Below are positions 57,786-64,000 of a stretch of DNA of 64,000 nucleotides, one piece after another (position 1 is the first letter of the stretch; each line of letters begins with the position of its first letter). The position numbers and the translations under genes are program-made. The stretch lies in contig JACDQD010000012.1 in NCBI GenBank assembly GCA_019843655.1, positions 806,001 to 870,000 of the forward strand. The letters run 5' to 3'. The stretch comes from Lethocerus indicus. Its lineage: Eukaryota > Arthropoda > Insecta > Hemiptera > Belostomatidae. The notes below the pieces were generated by a model, which made no database searches, was not told the DNA's origin, and saw nothing but the letters and a program-made list of their open reading frames with translations.

Positions 57786-58450
57786 CCATTTTGTAGACCT
57801 AAAAAATTTGGGTTCGTTCTGGTTTCAGATGGTTCCATACTGAAAATATACTTAGCACAGTATCTAAGTTGTTTACAACTCCATCCTGGGTCCTCGACTG
57901 AACAATCTTAAGGAAGGTTCGGACAAAAGCAAACCTCCATATTGTAGTTCATACTATATAAAAAATCGGGACGACTGATTGAACCGTTACAGTTCTAAAC
58001 GGTCTAAAGCTATCGGATGGTTACTTTACAGAAGCTGAACAAGGGAAGCTAAGTTGTTTATCATTCAATTCCGAGTCCTCGACTAAAAAATCCTGAGGAA
58101 GAAAACATCCAATTAGTAGGTTTAATAGATAAAAAGATGGAGTAAGCTCTGATTGAGCCGTTGCGGTTCTAAACGGTTTGAGGATGATCTCCCATTGGAT
58201 GGTTTCGCTACAGACAATGGACTCAGCAGAGTGCCTATGTTCTTTACAATTCCATCTAATAAACAAGCCTAAGATTCTGACAGAAAAAAATCCATTTTGT
58301 AGTATTTACTACATAAAAAGATGTAAGCTCTGATTGAGCCGTTACGGTTCCAAAAGGCCGTCGTTTTCAAAAATTATCTCCCATTGGGTGGTTTCGCTAC
58401 ACAAAGCGCAAAGCCTAAGCTGTTAACAATTCCGCCCCGAGCCTTCGGTC
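57786..58450. repeat. Tandem repeat, period about 185 bp, about 4 diverged units
   Basis: The same motifs recur in the same order. CCATTTTGTAG-like elements start at 57786, 57937, 58109 and 58292. CTGATTGAGCCGTTNCGGTT starts at 57975, 58149 and 58330. GATGGTT/GGTGGTTTCGCTAC falls near 57828, 58016, 58198 and 58385. TAAGTTGTTTACAATTCCA-like and GAGTCCTCGACT elements follow in each unit. Units are diverged and contain indels. There is no coding potential. Confidence 0.85.
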
Positions 58451-58688
58451 AATAGAAGGTCCTTCACATCCCTCGAAACCCGAAGAAGTAGAAACCTCCC
58501 CCGCGGATAATGCAAATAATTATTTATTTGAAAGTACACGGAGTAGGAGGGAGGAAGCAGGTGGCCGGTGGTGGTGACACCTGGCACATATTCCCACAGC
58601 CACATTTCACTGTTGCATTGTCCGACCTAGGTACAGATTTGATCTCTCTCTATTTCCCTCCCCCTCTTCTCGCTCTCTACTTCTCTTA

Positions 58689-58692
<4 letters not shown>

Positions 58693-58745
<53 letters not shown>
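58693..58745. repeat. (TC)n microsatellite, left arm
   Basis: About 23 TC units, complementary to the GA tract at 58922-58981. Confidence 0.96.
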
Positions 58746-58918
58746 GCCTCTTATACTCTCGAGAGTACAAAAAAGCGGGAGGGTACCCACCCCCGCCCAC
58801 GGGTAATGATATGGGCCAACGGGGTCCGGTTTGGGGCCTCGGCCGCCGAGTTTTTTGCCCCGAGAAGAGAGAGAGAGACGAAAAAGGAATAAAAGGAGAG
58901 AGAAAGGATGATAAAAGG

Positions 58919-58921
<3 letters not shown>

Positions 58922-58981
<60 letters not shown>
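58922..58981. repeat. (GA)n microsatellite, right arm
   Basis: 30 uninterrupted GA units. With 58693-58745 it forms an inverted pair about 180 bp apart. Confidence 0.97.
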
Positions 58982-58985
<4 letters not shown>

Positions 58986-59903
58986 GAGAGGTAGACTTTC
59001 AAGGCCGGTGCTCACCGGCCCAAAGGCCATGGCCCTCCCTCTCTCCCTCTCGCTCCTTCTGTACTCTACAGCCCTGACAATGAACTCCTCAACAACGGGG
59101 TATGTCGTACGATAACTTCCACCGGAGTCTATCGACTGCAGTTTGGAGATCCGCAAATCCACCACCGCTAAGTCCTACTCACAAAAATCCACCTGGAGCG
59201 TTATATTTTAGATTTCAACTAGTGTCTTAGAAGGGATAAGTATATCCTTTTTGAAAACATGTTGGTTTTCCAACCAGAAAATACGGATACTCTTGCAAAA
59301 TCTTCATGTTACAGTTTCCCTTTTCAATTCGTTTCTTTGAATTTTCAAATAAGCTGTATCAAGAATTTTCTCATGTAAATATCTAACTTCCCTGAGCACA
59401 AATTGTCAATGTCAATGTCGAGTTCTAAATTACATTTCAAATATCTGCAAGTTCACAATTTTACTTAATAAGCTACTACCACACTTATTCCACGGAACTT
59501 TCTGTATGTAATATTATAATCCCAATTACTTAACCTGATTACCTTCATCACCCCAGAATGACCGAGGAATTTTTTTTCGACGATCCCTGAACATGTATAC
59601 GTTGCAGCTGCAAAATATAACGTAATTCTAAAAAGCGCTCAAAATAATGATACGTAAATACAGTGAAGTTAGAGCCGAAGTTCGGCGATGTCGGAGAGTA
59701 CGACCACGGTTGAAACGAGGGAAATACAAATCAATACGTTGGAACATGTTACATAACAGAAGCCGGCCCCTCCCCCCCTCATGTTGGGAAACGACCGAAC
59801 GTTTGCCCTTGCCGAGGTTTATTAATAAACATGGCAACGCGAATGGGACTGCGCTCGGTTTTGAATCGGCGAAAGGTCGTCGGAGGTTGGAAATAGAACA
59901 TTG

Positions 59904-59921
59904 CCTGTGCTATAGCACAGG
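59904..59921. repeat. 18-bp perfect palindrome
   Basis: CCTGTGCTATAGCACAGG is fully self-complementary. Confidence 0.95.
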
Positions 59922-60872
59922 TAACATTTAACGATCGCGGGCCAGCTGATAATATCGGAGAAAAGGTGCAGTTTCGTGGCAAAAAAAGTCCCAAATTCTG
60001 TTAGGTTTTGCGCCTTCGATTCCCGTCACCCGGAGACGAGAATAGAGAATTTCGATTTTATATATGAACTTGTCCAGGAAATCAAGAACAGGGCTAACAG
60101 TCCGGTAGAGAATTATATACGACAATGTACAGCCTCAATGTCACTTTTGCATGCCAGAAATACTTTCGAGCGCGTGGGATTTATTTTAAACGCGACGCGG
60201 AAGGCCGCAATCGGTCGGCAAAATAGAATCAAGCCTCGAGTCAAGTGACAATCAATTATTCTAAACTTGGAATACAGAAATTTTACAGTGCTCAGCGTGC
60301 GACCAATTTGAGGAAGATACTTAAATGAAGTTATTGTTGGATGAGCGAAGGTTTCCGCGATCAGAACTGTGTCCGCGACCCCTCGCTGTTCCGGGATTTT
60401 TTCTGTGTTTGAAAACCACCCGAGCGGGCTCAAATTGCAGGGTTTTTGTCCTTTCCTTCAAGGGGCCCTCTCGGGTGTTATCCGCTTCCGGCGTTACCGG
60501 TTCAATCATCATATTGTACCCTAAGTCTCCGTTAATGTTGTTTTCTTTGTACTTCTATTGCCTACCGGATAGTCCTGTTATAGTAGTTACTGTTGTTGTT
60601 AATAAGTGCCGAAATTTTCTTTTGTCACGTACTGTAAAGTGCTATCGTAAGTGTTGGAGTTGATTGAGGACACCTTTATCGGTCACATTAAACGTTATTG
60701 GTCCCGACAATGACCCGGCTGGAAAGGGCTTGGAGGAGTTCATCTCGGTGCTCTGGTGCAATCGCGATTCGTCGCCGGGTTTACGACCGCGACACTTAAC
60801 AGGGATTGTAGCCATTAAACGCCCTGAGAATTCCTGGAAGTGTTTGGGATATGACATAATGGAAAGAGGCGT

Positions 60873-60900
<28 letters not shown>
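60873..60900. repeat. (GA)n microsatellite
   Basis: 14 GA units. Confidence 0.96.
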
Positions 60901-60903
<3 letters not shown>

Positions 60904-61693
60904 GTACCTGTGGGACGAGTCCGCCGACGCCCATTAAAGCGCAAAACCCGATTCGGATTCGGTTCTTCCTTTTTTTTTTACGAGCGGGTTCAACGCTCAC
61001 GAAAACATTTAGATAGCATCCTCGGAAAGCAACGGACAATAACCACGCAGGATTAGTCAGCGCATCCCCGACATTCCACCCAGCAATTAACATATCTATA
61101 GACTAATTTCACTGCTGACATTTTTTTAACGCGATATTATTAGGCGGATCAATGAAAGATACTGGCTTGGATATTGGGTATATTAAACAGTTATGATTAT
61201 GTCCTTAGTTAGACATGTTGTTTCTACATTAGCTCAATTCAACTGTGAGTTTGTTTATAGATTCCCCTAATTCCGTTTTTGTCTTTGAAATGTCAATAGG
61301 GGTTATCCAAGGATTTATCTTGGAGTGTACTAAGTTTTTGTAAAAATGTCCTATATAAGTTGAGTAACAACTTATAGAGACATAAATCGATAATATGTAT
61401 TTTTCCTTGACAGCCAGGATACAGGCCTATTGATCTGCTTCTAACTCTGTTCGGAGATCATTAGAGATTACCAAAAGTATTCTGCGGCCTAACTAATATC
61501 TTTCAACTGTTGAACCGTCAATTTGCACTTGAGCCGTATTGAGACTGTTTATAAATCTGTATTGTGTAAAGTGCATGCATGAACTGACGACAGGAACAAA
61601 AAGGTAATGAATAGAAAGCGAGGCATTGCCCCTCGCGACCGTTTTCTGGGACATTAAAAAGAAAAACAAAAAAAAGCCAAGCGGCGGGCGCCT

Positions 61694-61703
61694 CTATATA
61701 AGG
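61694..61703 (+). promoter_or_regulatory. TATA-box-like element
   Basis: CTATATAAGG in a GC-rich setting (GGGCGCCT before it), with GCTAGCAGCAG about 30 bp downstream where transcription would begin. It is about 390 bp upstream of the small ORF at 62089, with a good 3' splice site between. This is a sequence match only. Confidence 0.35.
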
Positions 61704-62088
61704 CTCAAATGGTAGCCGCCCTTGCTAGCAGCAGGAGAAGCGTGTTTCCGCATTTTAAAACGACGATCGGTTTCTCACCGTTCAAGTTTTACACGGGTTA
61801 AAAACGACGGCAGAAGAGGTCGGGCGGGCCACAAGAGTCCTCTTCTTTTTAACTGCTTCGGCGAACGGGCCGGTTAACCATTAGCCATTGTTGTACAAGA
61901 CACAGAGGGACGGTATTCCGGACGGGAGTTCCGCACAGGCTAATACGGGAGTTAAAGCGCGACCGACGACCTCAGTTAAACGTTTTTTTTTTCTCTCCTT
62001 TCTTCTATCCAACAGGCAATCCCCATCTAAAGGGAGCAGTCGGATCAATCGCCATCTTAAGACGATTCAAAGTGAATACCAAGAACCA

Positions 62089-62211
62089 ATGAAAATCACT
62101 ATGGAAATCACGTCTGCCTTCACTCTGTTGTTCGCTCTAAACGCAGTTTTTTTGTTAAAAAACTGTGTGCCATATTGTCACATCAGAGAGTGGGGCCATA
62201 TCGCCCACTAA
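62089..62211 (+). CDS. Small ORF with signal-peptide-like N-terminus, unrecognised
   Basis: 40 codons starting at ATG in a favourable context (ACCAATGAAA). The peptide begins MKITMEITSAFTLLFALNAV, continues FLLKNCVPYCHIREWGHIAH and stops. Residues 9-23 are strongly hydrophobic, so secretion or membrane insertion is plausible, and a CxxxC pair follows. Upstream are a TATA-like box (61694) and a strong acceptor (long pyrimidine run ending CCAACAG at 62015). An AATAAA lies downstream at 62541. I do not recognise the peptide. It may be the first coding part of a longer spliced gene, or chance. Confidence 0.2.
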   Translation: MKITMEITSAFTLLFALNAVFLLKNCVPYCHIREWGHIAH

Positions 62212-62540
62212 GCGGCCATCATATTGTTCATCGAGGCAGGATATGTATACTTAAGACAGTTACTGGTTTCAGTTATTGTACATCCGTTCTTCGCGTATAT
62301 CTCTTGTCATCCATTCTCATATGGGATTGACGGATGAATCGATTATCTGATTAAACCAGCCTAATAGAAGAGATAGATCAACATGATTTTTAGAATCAAC
62401 TATCGAGAATTGTAAGCGTACGGGAACAAATGAATGCAATGCGATAAAAAATGGCAACGGGCAGCACCACAGATGTGGTGGAAAGAATGAAATATAATAC
62501 ATAGAATGTGCGCAGTAACAAAGCATGATACTTTATAGGC

Positions 62541-62546
62541 AATAAA
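62541..62546 (+). terminator. AATAAA, possible polyadenylation signal
   Basis: AATAAA, 330 bp after the stop of the small ORF at 62089-62211. The motif is common in AT-rich DNA, so it is only supportive. Confidence 0.2.
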
Positions 62547-62549
62547 AAA

Positions 62550-63640
62550 ATCGATGTTCCACTAACGCAATCCTACCGAGCTTGCCGGGAGGTCGAAACT
62601 TGCCCAGACATATCTTAAACTAAAACCTATACATTACTCAACTATCAAGACGCAATCGGGAGCTATAAACCAAAACTGTCCTTTTATTTCCTGCGCTAGA
62701 GGAACTTTTAATGGCAAGGAACGATCATTTACCGCAATAAAGACAAAAACCTTTAGGACATTCAGGGGCCTTCAGGGCGTTCCTGTTTATAGAGGCGACC
62801 ACTTAGCTCAGAGAAAAACTGAGGTCTTTTCAAAAAGTAAATAAATGAGTGCGCAATAAAAACCGGTCCGGCTACCAAAGTGAGATTCTTCTGCTGCAAA
62901 AAGAGGCCCGTAGATCTGTATTTATGTGTCGGGTTTTAAACGGAGTCATAGCCGTCCCCATCGGGACGATTGATAGTCCTCCTCCCAGTAGTAAATTCCT
63001 GTTCCCGTCACTCATTGAGATAGCCAACAACAAGTGATCTCGCGGTCTGAATTTATTAAAGATAGTTATTCAGGGGCACGTTGTACGGTTTCTTAGACTT
63101 ATTTTCTTATGAATTATAACCACGGGGGTATGTATTTTTGTTTTAAAATCTATCCTGGCAGTGGCTAATTCAAATTTTTAGAGAGCATCTATAAATTCCT
63201 CGATAAATTTATTTATTTTATTTTAGATTTCATCTTTTATGGAGGGGGTACCTTTGTCTCGTTTAAATAATTTCTGGATCCGCTAGGAAAAAGAAAAAAC
63301 TATCCCAAGGATTTTCCGCATTTCTGCGTATGGTTGAGACAAAAACATCAGGATATCTTGCAGTACATCCATGCAGATAAGAAATAGTATACGCTAACTC
63401 CGCCCAACTTACAGAACAATTACACCTAAGAACCGACATGAACAGTGGATAGAACGGAAAATCTTGTTTAATATTTGGTCTGGGGACGCTGAAAAGGGAT
63501 CAATGAGTTATAGCAGGCGAAACCGCGGAGAAATATCTGATAGAGAGGAATGAATAATACATGTCTTATTATGTATATTCAACTATTGATGGGAAGTAGT
63601 TTTTTTTACTGAAATGAATAGGCTGGAACTGATTCTTGAA
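62550..63640. other. Region without a recognised gene
   Basis: No conserved feature was seen on either strand. Confidence 0.5.
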
Positions 63641-63740
63641 ATTCTGCGTCCGGGTAGCAGGACCTGGAATCGAACCAGTGCCCAAATTGTTTTCGCGTCT
63701 AATTCTTGCGGCCGAACTACGACAGAAGAGTTTGTACGGC
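63640..63740 (-). repeat. Probable tRNA-derived SINE
   Basis: On the minus strand, TAGTTCGGCCGCAAGAATTA resembles the D-arm of a tRNA. It is followed by GACGCGAAAACAATTTGGGC (anticodon-arm position), then a perfect B box, GGTTCGATTCC (63676-63666), inside CTGG/CCAG. Spacing between the parts is tRNA-like, with a Lys-type flavour. The A box has mismatches and no acceptor stem closes, so this is a SINE head rather than a working tRNA. Confidence 0.45.
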
Positions 63741-64000
63741 GGCCAGGAACCAGACAGACAGAGACGGTACGGGGGAGGGGAGGCGACACTAAACTAAGCA
63801 GAGGGGAAGTATGGAAACGACGGAAGAAGGGTTTAAAAAATAAAAATAAAAACTGGGCCGAACAGGTTTTGGTGTCTGGGCGGCCTAATTGGAGGAGGAT
63901 GAGGAGGAGCATCACCGGGAGTCTCACTCAAGGACCAGTCGACAAAAACCTGAATTATAATCCAGCCCCCCCCCCCCACAACCCGGTTGACTCTCCCTCT

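Larger units (their letters stand above)
58990..61680. other. Region without a recognised gene
   Basis: No conserved coding sequence. It contains an 18-bp perfect palindrome (59904-59921) and a (GA)n tract (60873-60900). A fragment near 60390 (CTGTTCCGGGATTTTTTCTG) resembles the repeat at 43330. Confidence 0.55.

Noticed and set aside
58686..59165. 159-codon minus-strand frame
   Set aside because: Mostly Ser-Leu and Arg-Glu runs translated from the GA/TC microsatellites.
22300..64000. CRISPR arrays, rRNA genes or an additional conserved protein gene
   Set aside because: None was seen. The tandem repeats present lack spacer-repeat structure, and no rRNA-like or conserved coding blocks were recognised.

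Overview
The window is animal nuclear DNA, most likely from an insect. It has spliced coding exons with GT-AG introns, AT-rich short introns, very long introns, GA/TC microsatellites, tRNA-derived short repeats and no bacterial gene organisation. The order or species cannot be decided from the sequence. The one gene I can name with confidence is the minus-strand histone H3K27 demethylase Utx (KDM6A family). Seventeen of its coding exons lie between 85 and 22270, and they join in one frame to give 946 codons.

Layout, in genome coordinates (the gene reads right to left). 1-10.7 kb: sixteen compact exons. They run from the start of the JmjC region (85-291) back through the linker preceding it, the conserved pre-JmjC segment (2062-3047), a Gln/Pro/Ser-rich disordered middle (3530-7252) and TPR repeats (7725-10654). 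10.7-22.1 kb: one 11.4 kb intron holding an exon-like open frame (12201-12372) and a perfect inverted AGGTCA palindrome (14091-14110). 22095-22270: the most 5' recognised exon, with a (TA)n tract 25 bp past its donor. 22.3-64 kb: no further Utx exon was recognised. The missing N-terminal TPR exons must lie beyond 64 kb or be too diverged to see, so this is probably one intron of at least 41.7 kb. It contains a textbook-looking recursive splice (ratchet) site at 38411/38412, a CpG-rich segment with a strong donor near 26.66 kb, long GA/TC tracts, a roughly 185-bp tandem repeat at 57.8-58.45 kb, a dispersed ACCGGTTTCGGC repeat family, a mobile-element coding relic near 37 kb, and a possible small plus-strand gene at 61.7-62.5 kb.

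Functionally the window encodes the scaffold half of UTX. The TPR array docks the enzyme into the MLL3/4 (Trr)-type COMPASS complex. The low-complexity linker is the region linked to condensate behaviour in vertebrate UTX, and the catalytic JmjC fold only begins at the left edge. The Fe(II)-binding residues lie just outside. The rest of the window appears to be intronic or intergenic sequence rich in repeats and possible splicing or regulatory signals.
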